Shown: positions 46,536 through 58,459, counted from the first letter of the stretch. The stretch is DNA of 64,000 nucleotides from Pseudomonas sp. A-1 (GCF_004801855.1 NZ_SSTC01000015.1:1-64000); one strand, 5' to 3'. Notes: generated by a model from the sequence alone, not told the origin. A program made the numbers and translations.

Positions 46536-48410
46536 TCAGAAACGCTCGATCTTCGCCTCGGTCTGCAGCTGGCGCTGGAAGGCCAGGAAGTCCTGCTGGC
46601 CACTGCGCGAGGCGAGGAAGCGGCGATACATGGCCAGCTCCTCGGCCGACAGCTCGGCCTCGGCGGCGCTCACCCCGTTGAGGCGCAGCACCAGATAGTC
46701 GCCGTTGGCCAGCGACAGACCGGCGAAGCTCGGCTTGTCGGCCGCCTGCGGGCGCGGCAGGCGGAACAGCGCCTGCAGCACCTGCGGATCGACGCCCTCC
46801 TGGCTGCGGGTGGCCGCCTCGCTCACCTGCCAGGCCTCGCCGGACTCGGCCTGCACCACCGGCGTCTTGCCGGCGCGCAGCTCGGCCAGCAGCGCTTCGC
46901 CGCGAGTCTGCGCCGCGGCGGCCGCCCGCTCGCTGCGGATCCTCTCACCCAGCTTGTCGGCCAGTTGCTCCAGCGGCTGCTGCTCGGACTTGCGGTGCTC
47001 CTTGACGCGCAGGACCACCACGGTATCCGGATCCAGCTCGAGAGCACTGCTGTTGGCGCCCTCGGTAAGCACCTCGGGGCTGAAGGCGGCCTGCACCACC
47101 TGGCGATTGGCAGCGATACCCTCGCCACCCTCGCGGCCGAACGGCGCCGCCTGCTTGACCTCGAGACCCAGCTCCTGGGCCGGCTGGGCCAGGTCGGCCG
47201 CCTCGAACGCGGCGTCCTCCAGCTGCTTGCTGACCTCGACGAAACGCTGCTCGACCTGCTGCGCCTTGAGTTCGCGCACCAGTTGCGGACGCAGGCTGTC
47301 CAGGCTCGGCACCTCGGCGGCCTGCACGTCATCCAGACGGATCAGGTGCCAGCCGAACTCGCTCTTCACCGGCACCGATACCTGGCCCTTCTGGAGGGAG
47401 AACAGGGCATCCTCGAAGGCCTTGTCGTAGACCCCCTTGCCGGCAAAGCCCAGATCGCCGCCGTTGCCGGCCGAACCCGGATCCTGAGAGAACTCCTTGG
47501 CCAGGGCAGCGAAGTCCTCGCCCTTGTCGATGCGGGCCTTGAGCTCCTCGAGCTTGGCCTTGGCCTGCTCGTCGCTCATCTGGCCGCCGGCTTCCAGCAG
47601 GATGTGCGAGGCCTTGCGCTGCTCGCCGAGATTGGCGATTTCCTTCTCGTAGGCAGCCTGGACATCGGCATCGGCCACCTCGACCTGATCGAAGAAGGCG
47701 TCCTTCTTCAGCTCGACATACTCGACCTGCACCTGCTCGGGAGTCATGAACTCGCTGGCATGCTCGTCGTAGTAGGCCTTGACCTCGTCGGCGGATACCT
47801 CGACCTGCTCAGGGTGCGCCTTGATCGCCAGCGTGGCGAAGTCGCGAGTCTGCCGCTCGAGGGCGGCGAAGGCGCGCACCTCCTGGTCGGTGACGAAGCC
47901 GCTGCCGGCGAGGCCGGCGCGCAGCTGGCCGATGAGCATCTCCTCCTCCAGCAGCTGACGGAACTGCAGGCGGTCGTAGCCCATCTGGCGAATCACCTGA
48001 TCGAAGCGATCGGGACTGAACTTGCCGTCCACCTGGAACTCGGGGGTGAGCAGGATCAACTGATCGAGCGCCTGCTGGGAGAAGCCGAAGCCGGCATCGC
48101 GGACCCCCTGCAGCAGCAGGGTGCGGTCGATCAGCGCCTTCAGCGCGCCCTCGCGCAGGAGCTTCTCGTCGAGCAGGGAGGCATCGAACTGCTCGCCCAG
48201 CTGCTGGGCCAGCTGCCGGCGCTGCATGTCCATCGCCCGATTCAGCTCGTTGAGGCTGACGCTCTCGCCGTTGACCTCGGCGGCATCCTGCTTGTTGCTG
48301 GTGGCGTTCATGATCGCGTCGAAGCCGGTCAGCGCCATGAGCACGATGATCACGCCGATGATGGTCTTGGCGATCCAGCCCTGCGAATTGTCCCTGATAT
48401 TCTGAAGCAT
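46536..48410 (-). CDS. ppiD: Periplasmic peptidyl-prolyl isomerase PpiD
   Basis: Inner-membrane-anchored folding factor near the Sec translocon. 624 residues. Single N-terminal anchor (WIAKTIIGVIIVLMALTGFD), SurA-like N domain, one parvulin domain at about 265-360 (ASHILLEAGGQMSDEQAKAK, GNGGDLGFAGKG, SEFGWHLIRLDDV), then a C-terminal helical region. Start MLQNIRDNSQG chosen over an upstream in-frame start. tRNA-Asp and hupB are upstream. Confidence 0.94.
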   Translation of the reverse strand: MLQNIRDNSQGWIAKTIIGVIIVLMALTGFDAIMNATSNKQDAAEVNGESVSLNELNRAMDMQRRQLAQQLGEQFDASLLDEKLLREGALKALIDRTLLLQGVRDAGFGFSQQALDQLILLTPEFQVDGKFSPDRFDQVIRQMGYDRLQFRQLLEEEMLIGQLRAGLAGSGFVTDQEVRAFAALERQTRDFATLAIKAHPEQVEVSADEVKAYYDEHASEFMTPEQVQVEYVELKKDAFFDQVEVADADVQAAYEKEIANLGEQRKASHILLEAGGQMSDEQAKAKLEELKARIDKGEDFAALAKEFSQDPGSAGNGGDLGFAGKGVYDKAFEDALFSLQKGQVSVPVKSEFGWHLIRLDDVQAAEVPSLDSLRPQLVRELKAQQVEQRFVEVSKQLEDAAFEAADLAQPAQELGLEVKQAAPFGREGGEGIAANRQVVQAAFSPEVLTEGANSSALELDPDTVVVLRVKEHRKSEQQPLEQLADKLGERIRSERAAAAAQTRGEALLAELRAGKTPVVQAESGEAWQVSEAATRSQEGVDPQVLQALFRLPRPQAADKPSFAGLSLANGDYLVLRLNGVSAAEAELSAEELAMYRRFLASRSGQQDFLAFQRQLQTEAKIERF

Positions 48411-48482
48411 GCAGCCCCCCAAACGCGGCCGGCCCCCGCCCTGGCAGGCTCCGGCGTGGGTCTATGGCGGAGAAATAAAAGA

Positions 48483-48506
48483 AAGGCGCATCCGAGGATG
48501 CGCCTT
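48483..48506 (-). terminator. Terminator after tRNA-Asp
   Basis: On the minus strand AAGGCGCATCC pairs with GGATGCGCCTT around TC, followed by TCTTTTATTTC. It lies 10 bp beyond the tRNA 3' end and upstream of ppiD. Confidence 0.8.
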
Positions 48507-48515
48507 CTCGATAGA

Positions 48516-48592
48516 TGGCGGAGCGGACGGGACTCGAACCCGCGACCCCCGGCGTGACAGGCCGGTATTCTAACCGACTGAACTACCGCTCC
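48516..48592 (-). tRNA. tRNA-Asp (GTC)
   Basis: 77 nt with encoded CCA. Acceptor GGAGCGG/CCGCTCC, discriminator G, anticodon GTC in the loop CTGTCAC, and T arm GGTTCGAGTCC. All arms pair. Confidence 0.97.
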
Positions 48593-48642
48593 GCAGCCGG
48601 ACCAGCCAATGCGGTCCGGAAAAACTCAAACCCGGAAGACGC

Positions 48643-48915
48643 TCAGTTCACCGCATCCTTGAGGGCCTTGCCAGCCTTGAAGCCGGGGATCTTGGCCGCT
48701 TCGATCTCGATCGGCTTGCCGGTCTGCGGGTTGCGGCCGGTACGCGCGGCGCGCTCCTTGACGGCGAAGGTGCCGAAGCCTACCAGCACGACGGAGTCAC
48801 CTTCCTTCAGGGCACCGGTGATGGAGTCGATCACGGCATCCAGCGCGCGACCGGCAACAGCTTTCGGGATATCAGCAGATGCGGCAATGGCATCGATCAG
48901 TTCCGACTTGTTCAC
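48643..48915 (-). CDS. hupB: DNA-binding protein HU-beta
   Basis: Nucleoid protein that bends DNA. 90 residues, the family length. [20 protein letters not shown], the core [20 protein letters not shown] and the arm [20 protein letters not shown] are all standard. It lies directly downstream of lon, as in most gammaproteobacteria, but has its own strong promoter. Confidence 0.97.
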   Translation of the reverse strand: MNKSELIDAIAASADIPKAVAGRALDAVIDSITGALKEGDSVVLVGFGTFAVKERAARTGRNPQTGKPIEIEAAKIPGFKAGKALKDAVN

Positions 48916-49016
48916 TCTAAGTCCCCTTGATTCCTGTTGAGTTCGTAGTTCGTATCTTGACTGGTTGCAGCAATTATCAGGTGTGCCGTTAAGCTTGCCG
49001 ACATGCGAGGAGGCGC

Positions 49017-49046
49017 TTTATATCAAGCGCCCGAAAAGAGTGTCAA
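49017..49046 (-). promoter_or_regulatory. hupB promoter
   Basis: Minus-strand perfect TTGACA (49041-49046), 18-bp spacer, TATAAA (49017-49022), about 100 bp upstream of the hupB start and 14 bp after the lon stop. Confidence 0.7.
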
Positions 49047-49059
49047 GGAAGCCCAATGA

Positions 49060-51456
<2,397 letters not shown>

Positions 51457-51569
51457 GCTTTCAACTCTTGCTAGGCCCGACTGCAGAGACTCACGGGCGT
51501 TGGACATGGCTTCAAGATGGGGGGGCAGGCGGGAAAAAACAAGCTTTGGCGGCGCACAGAAACAACAAA

Positions 51570-51587
51570 GGGGCCCGCAGGCCCCTC
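51570..51587 (-). terminator. clpX terminator
   Basis: On the minus strand AGGGGCC pairs with GGCCCCT around a 4-nt loop, then TTGTTGTTTC. It begins 10 bp after the clpX stop. Confidence 0.65.
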
Positions 51588-51596
51588 TGGAGTAGC

Positions 51597-52877
<1,281 letters not shown>

Positions 52878-52921
52878 TCGATCAATCCAATCCGGTAGGC
52901 ATGAACACAAGATGAAGACAA

Positions 52922-52945
52922 TCGCGGGCTTTTTCAAGCCCGCGA
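52922..52945 (-). terminator. Hairpin between clpP and clpX, possible attenuator
   Basis: TCGCGGGCTT (52922-52931) and AAGCCCGCGA (52936-52945), a perfect 10-bp stem with a 4-nt loop in the clpP-clpX gap. On the transcribed strand it is followed by TTGTCTTC, a poor T tract, so read-through into clpX is likely. Confidence 0.5.
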
Positions 52946-52985
52946 CATGGCCGGTAACACCCCGGCCGGAGACAGGTGGCGGGAA

Positions 52986-53624
52986 TCAGACGGGCAGCTG
53001 GCGCTTGCTCAGCACCTGGTCGATCAGGCGGTAGTTGACCGCTTCCTCGCCGCTCATGAAGTTGTCGCGATCGGTATCGCGGGCGATCACGTCGATCGGC
53101 TGGCCGGTATGCGCCGCCAGGATGCGGTTGAGACGCTCGCGGATGGTGAGAATCTCGCGGGCATGGATCTCGATGTCCGAGGCCTGGCCCTGGAAGCCGC
53201 CCAGCGGCTGGTGGATCATCATCCGCGAATGCGGCAGGCAGTAGCGCTTGCCGGCGGCACCGCCGGCCAGCAGCAGTGCGCCCATGCTGCAGGCCTGACC
53301 GATGCAGATGGTCGACACGTCCGGCTTGATGAACTGCATGGTGTCGTAGATCGACATGCCGGCGGTCACCGAGCCGCCCGGCGAGTTGATGTACAGGTGG
53401 ATGTCCTTGTCCGGGTTCTCCGCCTCGAGGAACAGCAGTTGGGCCACCACCAGGTTGGCCATGTAGTCCTCGACCGGACCGACCAGGAAGATCACTCGCT
53501 CCTTCAGGAGGCGCGAGTAGATGTCGTAGGCGCGCTCGCCACGGGCCGACTGCTCGATCACCATGGGCACCAGGCCGCCAGCGGCCTGCACGTCGAGCTG
53601 CGTATCAAATGAATTGCGGAACAT
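52986..53624 (-). CDS. clpP: ATP-dependent Clp protease proteolytic subunit
   Basis: Serine peptidase forming the 14-mer used by ClpX and ClpA. 212 residues. Catalytic triad Ser113 in GQACSMGA, His138 in MMIHQPLGG and a C-terminal Asp (Asp187 in ARDTDRDNF). A short propeptide precedes [20 protein letters not shown]. The tig-clpP-clpX-lon-hupB order is complete here. Confidence 0.97.
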   Translation of the reverse strand: MFRNSFDTQLDVQAAGGLVPMVIEQSARGERAYDIYSRLLKERVIFLVGPVEDYMANLVVAQLLFLEAENPDKDIHLYINSPGGSVTAGMSIYDTMQFIKPDVSTICIGQACSMGALLLAGGAAGKRYCLPHSRMMIHQPLGGFQGQASDIEIHAREILTIRERLNRILAAHTGQPIDVIARDTDRDNFMSGEEAVNYRLIDQVLSKRQLPV

Positions 53625-53658
53625 TCCCGGTCACTCCCTATCAGATATGTCCATAGAC

Positions 53659-53687
53659 ACATAAGCCAGCGCGAGGCTGGCTTATGT
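53659..53687 (-). promoter_or_regulatory. Hairpin in the tig-clpP gap
   Basis: Perfect 12-bp stem ACATAAGCCAGC (53659-53670) with GCTGGCTTATGT (53676-53687), loop GCGAG. No T run follows on the transcribed strand, so it may be an mRNA processing or stability element at the 5' end of clpP rather than a full terminator. Confidence 0.5.
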
Positions 53688-53712
53688 AGGACTCTAACAA
53701 TTGCAGAGGTCT

Positions 53713-55023
53713 TTATTCGGCCTTCGGAGCTTCCGCCGGCTTGACCGCTTCCTCGTAGGAGACCTGCTTGTCAGTGACATTGGCCTTTTGCAGGACAGTA
53801 TCCACGACTTGTTCTTCCAGAACAACCGAGCGGACCTCGTCCAGCTGCTGGGCGTTCTTGTAGTACCAGGCCACCACCTGCTCCGGCTCCTGATAGGCGG
53901 ACGCCATTTCCTCGATCAGCTCACGGACACGAGCCTCGTCCGGCTTGATCTCGAACTGCTTGACCACCTCGGCGACGATCAGCCCCAGAGCGACACGACG
54001 CTTGGCCTGCTCCTCGAAGAGCTCTGCCGGCAGCTGCTGCGGATCGATGCTGCCACCGAACTGCTGGACGGCCTGCACACGCAGACGGTTCACTTCGTTG
54101 CCGATCAGCGCCTTCGGCACCTCGACCGGATTGACGGCCAGCAGCCCCTCCATCACCTGGTTCTTGACCTTGGACTTGATGGCCTGACGCAGTTCGCGCT
54201 CCATGTTCTTGCGCACCTCGGCACGGAAGCCGTCGACGCCACCTTCCTTGACGCCGAACAGGGCGAAGAACTCCTCGTTCAGCTCAGGCAGCTTCGGCTC
54301 GGCGACCGCGTTGACGGTCACGGAGAACTCGGCGGCCTTGCCGGCCAGGTCGAGGTTCTGGTAGTCCTCGGGGAAGGTCACGTTCAGCACGCGCTCTTCA
54401 CCGGCCTTGGCGCCGACCAGGCCATCCTCGAAGCCCGGAATCATGCGACCGGAGCCCAGCACCAGCAGGGTGCCCTTGGCGCTGCCGCCGGCGAACACTT
54501 CGCCGTCGACCTTGCCGACGAAATCGATGTTCAGCTGGTCGCCATTCTGCGCTTCGCGCTCGACCGCCTCGAAGCGGGTGTTCTGCTTGCGCAGGATCTC
54601 GAGCATGTTGTCGACATCGGCATCGCCCACTTCCGCCTGCAGACGCTCGACGGCGATGGACTCGAAGCCGGCGGCCTGGAACTCGGGGAACACTTCGAAG
54701 GTGGCGACGTACTCCAGCGCCTGGCCTTTTTCGAAGACCTTGGGCTCGACGGACGGCGCACCTGCCGGATTCAGCTTCTCCTGCACCACGGCCTCATAGA
54801 AGGTGGCCTGGATCAGGTCGCCCAGCGCTTCCTGGCGGGCGGAGTCCTCGTAGCGCTGGCGGATGATGCTCATCGGCACCTTGCCGGGACGGAAGCCAGG
54901 AATCTTGGCGCGACGGGCGGTCTGCTGCAGACGCTTGTTGACTTCGGTCTCGATGCGCTCGGCAGGCACACCAACGGTCATGCGACGCTCGAGAGCGGAG
55001 GTGGCTTCAACAGAAACTTGCAT
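53713..55023 (-). CDS. tig: Trigger factor
   Basis: Ribosome-bound chaperone and prolyl isomerase. 436 residues. Ribosome-docking signature PGFRPGKVP near residue 44; FKBP-like domain near 160-245 ([37 protein letters not shown]); C-terminal arms. Start [17 protein letters not shown]; further in-frame sequence upstream runs through tRNA genes and is not coding. Confidence 0.97.
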   Translation of the reverse strand: MQVSVEATSALERRMTVGVPAERIETEVNKRLQQTARRAKIPGFRPGKVPMSIIRQRYEDSARQEALGDLIQATFYEAVVQEKLNPAGAPSVEPKVFEKGQALEYVATFEVFPEFQAAGFESIAVERLQAEVGDADVDNMLEILRKQNTRFEAVEREAQNGDQLNIDFVGKVDGEVFAGGSAKGTLLVLGSGRMIPGFEDGLVGAKAGEERVLNVTFPEDYQNLDLAGKAAEFSVTVNAVAEPKLPELNEEFFALFGVKEGGVDGFRAEVRKNMERELRQAIKSKVKNQVMEGLLAVNPVEVPKALIGNEVNRLRVQAVQQFGGSIDPQQLPAELFEEQAKRRVALGLIVAEVVKQFEIKPDEARVRELIEEMASAYQEPEQVVAWYYKNAQQLDEVRSVVLEEQVVDTVLQKANVTDKQVSYEEAVKPAEAPKAE

Positions 55024-55081
55024 GGATAATCCTCGTTGCACAGACAAAGCCGGCCCTACCGGCCCCATAAATAGGGCATGC

Positions 55082-55111
55082 ATTCTATTAGGTGATTTCG
55101 CAGAAGTCACC
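55082..55111 (-). promoter_or_regulatory. tig promoter overlapping an imperfect palindrome
   Basis: Minus-strand GTGACT (-35, 55105-55110), 17-bp spacer, TAGAAT (-10, 55082-55087). A 21-bp dyad (55091-55111) of the form GGTGA-N-TTC-N3-GAA-N-TCACC covers the -35 and most of the spacer, with one mismatched pair. Confidence 0.5.
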
Positions 55112-55231
55112 CGGTGGCCGACAGAAAAGGCACAGGGCAAAAGCGTCAGGTGGAGGAATGCCGACCGCGCTGCAGAAGGACTGCCAGCCACGGAACGGAA
55201 CCATCGAAAGAGCAGACATCCTGACGAGAGA

Positions 55232-55316
55232 TGGTGCGGACGGCGAGACTCGAACTCGCACACCTTGCGGCACTGGAACCTAAATCCAGCGTGTCTACCA
55301 ATTTCACCACGTCCGC
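55232..55316 (-). tRNA. tRNA-Leu (TAG)
   Basis: 85 nt class II tRNA with encoded CCA. Acceptor GCGGACG/CGTCCGC, anticodon TAG in TTTAGGT, a variable arm and T arm GAGTTCGAGTCTC. Last gene of the Arg-His-Leu cluster, separated from tRNA-His by a hairpin. Confidence 0.96.
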
Positions 55317-55330
55317 GCGACGGGAGCAGA

Positions 55331-55357
55331 AACGAAAACGCCAGGCTAGGCCTGGCG
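55331..55357 (-). terminator. Terminator-like hairpin between tRNA-His and tRNA-Leu
   Basis: On the minus strand CGCCAGGC pairs with GCCTGGCG (55339-55346/55350-55357, 3-nt loop), followed by TTTTCGTTTC. Placed inside the tRNA cluster it should reduce transcription of tRNA-Leu. No separate promoter for tRNA-Leu is evident. Confidence 0.6.
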
Positions 55358-55367
55358 ATTCGGAATA

Positions 55368-55444
55368 TGGGGTGGACGATGGGAATCGAACCCACGACAC
55401 CAGGAGCCACAATCCTGTGCTCTACCAACTGAGCTACGCCCACC
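55368..55444 (-). tRNA. tRNA-His (GTG)
   Basis: 77 nt counting the extra 5' G (G-1) that is unique to tRNA-His and opposes C73. Anticodon GTG in TTGTGGC; T arm GTGGGTTCGATTCCCA-type; encoded CCA. Confidence 0.97.
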
Positions 55445-55473
55445 ATATTGCATCACTTACATCAAGCACCGAC

Positions 55474-55550
55474 TGGCGCGCCCGGCAGGACTCGAACCTG
55501 CGACCATCCGCTTAGAAGGCGGATGCTCTATCCAGCTGAGCTACGGGCGC
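55474..55550 (-). tRNA. tRNA-Arg (TCT)
   Basis: 77 nt, acceptor GCGCCCG/CGGGCGC, anticodon TCT in CTTCTAA, reading AGA codons that are rare in this high-GC genome. Encoded CCA. First gene of the cluster, with a leader of about 120 nt from the predicted promoter. Confidence 0.97.
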
Positions 55551-55676
55551 GTTTGTGGCGGCAACCCTCTAGCCGGATCCGAAGAAAATCCTGCGATTCT
55601 CCTCGAGGTGTCTGACCACCGGACCAGCCACCAGCTTTGTTTTGCTGAGGGGCTGTGCTTGTTAAGCGAGGCACAT

Positions 55677-55703
55677 GTTATAGAGACCGCCACCTGTCGT
55701 CAA
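55677..55703 (-). promoter_or_regulatory. Promoter of the tRNA Arg-His-Leu cluster
   Basis: Minus-strand TTGACG (-35, 55698-55703) and TATAAC (-10, 55677-55682), spacer 15 bp. Directly upstream is the perfect palindrome TTTGAAAATTTTCAAA (55711-55726), an A/T tract like an UP element. The rRNA promoter at the left of the window has the same GAAAATTTTC core. Confidence 0.6.
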
Positions 55704-55766
55704 CGGTTTTTTTGAAAATTTTCAAACACATAGCTCCACCCGACGGGTTTGGCACACCAGCTGCCT

Positions 55767-55794
55767 TTGCCCGACCGCCGCCGCGTGCGAGAAT
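55767..55794 (+). promoter_or_regulatory. Candidate folD promoter
   Basis: TTGCCC (55767-55772), 16-bp spacer, GAGAAT (55789-55794), about 40 bp before the folD start. Confidence 0.4.
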
Positions 55795-55835
55795 ACTCCA
55801 CCTTCTTCACTGACTCTCACGGTTCTCCCAGCGTC

Positions 55836-56690
55836 ATGACCGCACAACTGATCGACGGCAAAGCCATCGCCGCCCGCCTCCGCCAACAGATCGCCCAGCG
55901 CGTAGCCGAGCGCCGCCAGCAAGACCTGCGCATCCCGGGACTGGCCGTCATCCTGGTCGGCAGCGACCCGGCCTCCCAGGTGTACGTCGCCCACAAGCGC
56001 AAGGACTGCGAGGAAGTAGGCTTCATCTCCCGCGCCTATGATCTGGATGCCAGCACCTCGCAGGAGGATCTGCTGCAGCTGATCGACACGCTGAACGCAG
56101 ACCCGGCGGTCGATGGCATCCTGGTCCAGCTGCCGCTGCCGCGCCATCTCGATGCGTCCCAGCTGCTCGAACGCATCCACCCGGACAAGGACGTCGACGG
56201 CTTCCATCCGTTCAACATCGGCCGCCTGGCCCAGCGCATGCCCGTGCTGCAGCCGTGCACGCCGAAAGGCATCATGACCCTGCTGAAGAGCACCGGCGTC
56301 GACCTGCACGGCCAGCACGCAGTGGTCGTCGGCGCCTCCAACATCGTCGGCCGCCCGATGGCTCTCGAGCTGCTGCTGGCCGGCTGCACCACTACCGTGA
56401 CCCACCGCTTCACTCGCGACCTCGCCAGCCACGTGCGCCAGGCGGACATCGTGGTGGTCGCTGTCGGCAAGCCGGGCCTGGTCAAGGGCGAATGGATCAA
56501 GGAAGGAGCCATCGTCATCGATGTCGGCATCAACCGCCTGGTCGATGGCCGTCTGGTCGGCGACGTCGACTTCGAGGCCGCCGCTGCCCGCGCCAGCTGG
56601 ATCACCCCCGTGCCGGGCGGCGTGGGACCGATGACCCGCGCCTGCCTGCTGGAGAACACCCTCTACGCCGCGGAGCAACTGCACGACTGA
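55836..56690 (+). CDS. folD: Methylenetetrahydrofolate dehydrogenase/cyclohydrolase
   Basis: Interconverts 5,10-methylene-, methenyl- and 10-formyl-THF using NADP. 284 residues. Catalytic Tyr and Lys in [14 protein letters not shown]; family motif [19 protein letters not shown]-binding [16 protein letters not shown]-terminal [18 protein letters not shown]. Start [15 protein letters not shown]; an earlier in-frame start overlaps the promoter. Confidence 0.96.
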   Translation: MTAQLIDGKAIAARLRQQIAQRVAERRQQDLRIPGLAVILVGSDPASQVYVAHKRKDCEEVGFISRAYDLDASTSQEDLLQLIDTLNADPAVDGILVQLPLPRHLDASQLLERIHPDKDVDGFHPFNIGRLAQRMPVLQPCTPKGIMTLLKSTGVDLHGQHAVVVGASNIVGRPMALELLLAGCTTTVTHRFTRDLASHVRQADIVVVAVGKPGLVKGEWIKEGAIVIDVGINRLVDGRLVGDVDFEAAAARASWITPVPGGVGPMTRACLLENTLYAAEQLHD

Positions 56691-56749
56691 GCCGCGCCGC
56701 GCGTGCGTGGCGCCGGGACGCATGCCTCGCGCCACACATCCCGGAAAAG

Positions 56750-56777
56750 AAAAAACCCGGCCAAGGCCGGGTTTTTT
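56750..56777. terminator. Bidirectional terminator between folD and oprF
   Basis: AAAAAACCCGGC (56750-56761) pairs with GCCGGGTTTTTT (56766-56777) around a short loop; A run on one side and T run on the other serve both convergent genes. Confidence 0.88.
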
Positions 56778-56796
56778 CATGCGCAGTCCGCAGGGA

Positions 56797-57765
56797 TTAC
56801 TGCTGGACCTGCGCTTCCACTTCCGCTTCCACGCGACGGTTGATGGCGCGACCGGCATCGGTGGCGTTGTCGGCCACCGGACGGGACTCGCCGTAACCCA
56901 CGGAGCTCACGCGAGAGGAGGACACGCCATACTGGTTGACCAGCACCTCGCGCACGGCAGCGGCGCGACGCTCGGACAGCTTCTGGTTGTAGGCGTCGGT
57001 ACCCACGGAGTCGGTGTGACCTTCCACTGTGGTGGAGGTCTGCGGGTACTGGTTCATGAAGTCGGCCAGGTTCTGGATGTCGGCATAGCTTTCCGGCTTG
57101 ACCTTGGCCTTGTCGAAGTCGAACTTCACATCCAGCTCGACACGCACCACTTCCGGAACCGGTTCGGCGACCGGGGCCGGTTCTTCAGCCACCGGAGCGG
57201 CAGCGACCGGAGCCGGTGCCGGGGCGGAGCCGCCACCGAAGTTCATGCCGACGCCGACGCCGGCCATCCACTCGGAATTGCCCTGATCGATGTTGTGCAT
57301 GCCGTCGACACCGGCCTTGGCGAACAGGTTCTCGGTGAAGTAGTACTTCACACCAGCGCCGAGGTTGGCGAAGGTGCTGGTGTCACGACCGCTGCGATCC
57401 GGCTGACCGATGCTCTGGTGGGCAGCACCGGCGGAAACGTAGGGGCGCAGACCCACACCCGGGGTACCGAAGTGGTAGGCCGCATCGAGAGAAGTCAGCT
57501 CGCCTTCGATGTTCTTGCTGCCGCTAACCGCGCCCACACCATCGTAGACGCCATGCGACAGGTTCAGGGAGACATCGTCGGTCAGGAAGTAACCGATACC
57601 GGCACCGTAGAGCGCACCCTCATCAAGGCCGGTCTGAGTATCGGGCTCGTAGTACTTGGCGAACGCGTCCACTTCTACCGCGCCCTGGCCTTGGGCCATT
57701 GCGCCAATGGAAGAAGCGGCAATCAGGGAGCCGATGACTACGCTCAAGGTGTTTTTCAGTTTCAT
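56797..57765 (-). CDS. oprF: Major outer-membrane porin OprF (cysteine-less variant)
   Basis: Outer-membrane porin and peptidoglycan anchor of pseudomonads. 322 residues. Signal peptide to MAQ near 24; eight-stranded beta-barrel to about 175; Ala/Pro/Glu-rich linker (APAPAPVAAAPVAEEPAPVA); C-terminal OmpA domain with VEGHTDSVGTDAYNQKLSER. P. aeruginosa OprF (350 residues) has a four-cysteine loop in the linker; this protein has no cysteine at all. Directly downstream of sigX. Confidence 0.95.
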   Translation of the reverse strand: MKLKNTLSVVIGSLIAASSIGAMAQGQGAVEVDAFAKYYEPDTQTGLDEGALYGAGIGYFLTDDVSLNLSHGVYDGVGAVSGSKNIEGELTSLDAAYHFGTPGVGLRPYVSAGAAHQSIGQPDRSGRDTSTFANLGAGVKYYFTENLFAKAGVDGMHNIDQGNSEWMAGVGVGMNFGGGSAPAPAPVAAAPVAEEPAPVAEPVPEVVRVELDVKFDFDKAKVKPESYADIQNLADFMNQYPQTSTTVEGHTDSVGTDAYNQKLSERRAAAVREVLVNQYGVSSSRVSSVGYGESRPVADNATDAGRAINRRVEAEVEAQVQQ

Positions 57766-57788
57766 CCGTTAAATCCCCAGCAGGAAAA

Positions 57789-57794
57789 ATTATA
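57789..57794 (-). promoter_or_regulatory. -10 box of an oprF promoter
   Basis: Perfect TATAAT on the minus strand 24 bp before the oprF start. No convincing -35 at 17 bp. A SigX-dependent promoter is expected in the same 103-bp gap, but I cannot assign it by eye. Confidence 0.35.
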
Positions 57795-57868
57795 GCTGCA
57801 TGATTTCGACAGGCAGCCAAGCGAAAAGTTTAGCACGACATCAATCCGGTCGAAATTTCTCGCGACAA

Positions 57869-58459
57869 TCACTCTGCGGCAGGATCGGCAAATTTCTCGC
57901 GCAGACGATCCAGCGCCCGCTTGTAGCGCATCTTGGTGGCACTCAGCCCCATGTGCATGATGTCGGCGATTTCCTGGAACTCCAGCTCGGCGACGAAGCG
58001 CAGCACCAGGATTTCCCGATCGATCGGATTGACATGCACCAGCCAGCGGTCCAGCCCACCCCGCTCCTCGGCCTTCGGCGCACGCTCCTCGGAGGCCTCC
58101 TCCTGAGGATCGAGACTGAGCGCATCCAGCAGGCGGCGCTTGCGGCGCTCCTTGCGGTACTGGGTGATGCACTCGTTGTAGGTGATGCTGTACAGCCAGG
58201 TCTTGAACTTCGACTTGCCCTCGAAGTTCTTCAGGCCGTAGAGAACCTTCAGCATGACCTCCTGGCAGACATCGTCGGCATCCCGCTCGTTGCCCAGGTA
58301 ACGCGCACAGACATTGAACAGAGTGCGCTGGTAGCGGCGCATCAGCTCCTCGTAGGCACGGGTGACGTGGAACAGCTCGCCATGCGCCCGCTGCACCAGC
58401 TCCTCGTCGGTGAGCTGGTGCGGGTCGTAGCGCGGAGACAGGGAGTGGGGCTTGTTCAA
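57869..58459 (-). CDS. sigX: ECF sigma factor SigX
   Basis: Extracytoplasmic-function sigma factor controlling oprF, fatty-acid and membrane-fluidity genes in Pseudomonas. 196 residues. Region 2 (ELMRRYQRTLFNVCARYLGN, DVCQEVMLKVLYGLKNF, TWLYSITYNECI) and region 4 (LRFVAELEFQEIADIMHMGL, MRYKRALDRLRE) are intact. No anti-sigma gene is adjacent; cmpX is upstream instead, as in P. aeruginosa. Confidence 0.95.
   Translation of the reverse strand: MNKPHSLSPRYDPHQLTDEELVQRAHGELFHVTRAYEELMRRYQRTLFNVCARYLGNERDADDVCQEVMLKVLYGLKNFEGKSKFKTWLYSITYNECITQYRKERRKRRLLDALSLDPQEEASEERAPKAEERGGLDRWLVHVNPIDREILVLRFVAELEFQEIADIMHMGLSATKMRYKRALDRLREKFADPAAE

Noticed and set aside
46041-46603. GSWELGA-type peptide repeats encoded opposite the fabI 3' end
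   Set aside because: They arise from reading the 7-bp DNA repeat in any of three frames. No ribosome-binding site or conserved flank supports a protein.
45768-48557. 929-codon plus-strand frame across fabI, the heptamer repeat and ppiD
   Set aside because: Out of frame in fabI, antisense in ppiD, and reads through the repeat and the tRNA-Asp gene.
53713-55446. N-terminally extended trigger factor of 577 codons
   Set aside because: The extension runs through tRNA-Leu, the hairpin and tRNA-His and lacks similarity to any domain; the standard start is at 55023.
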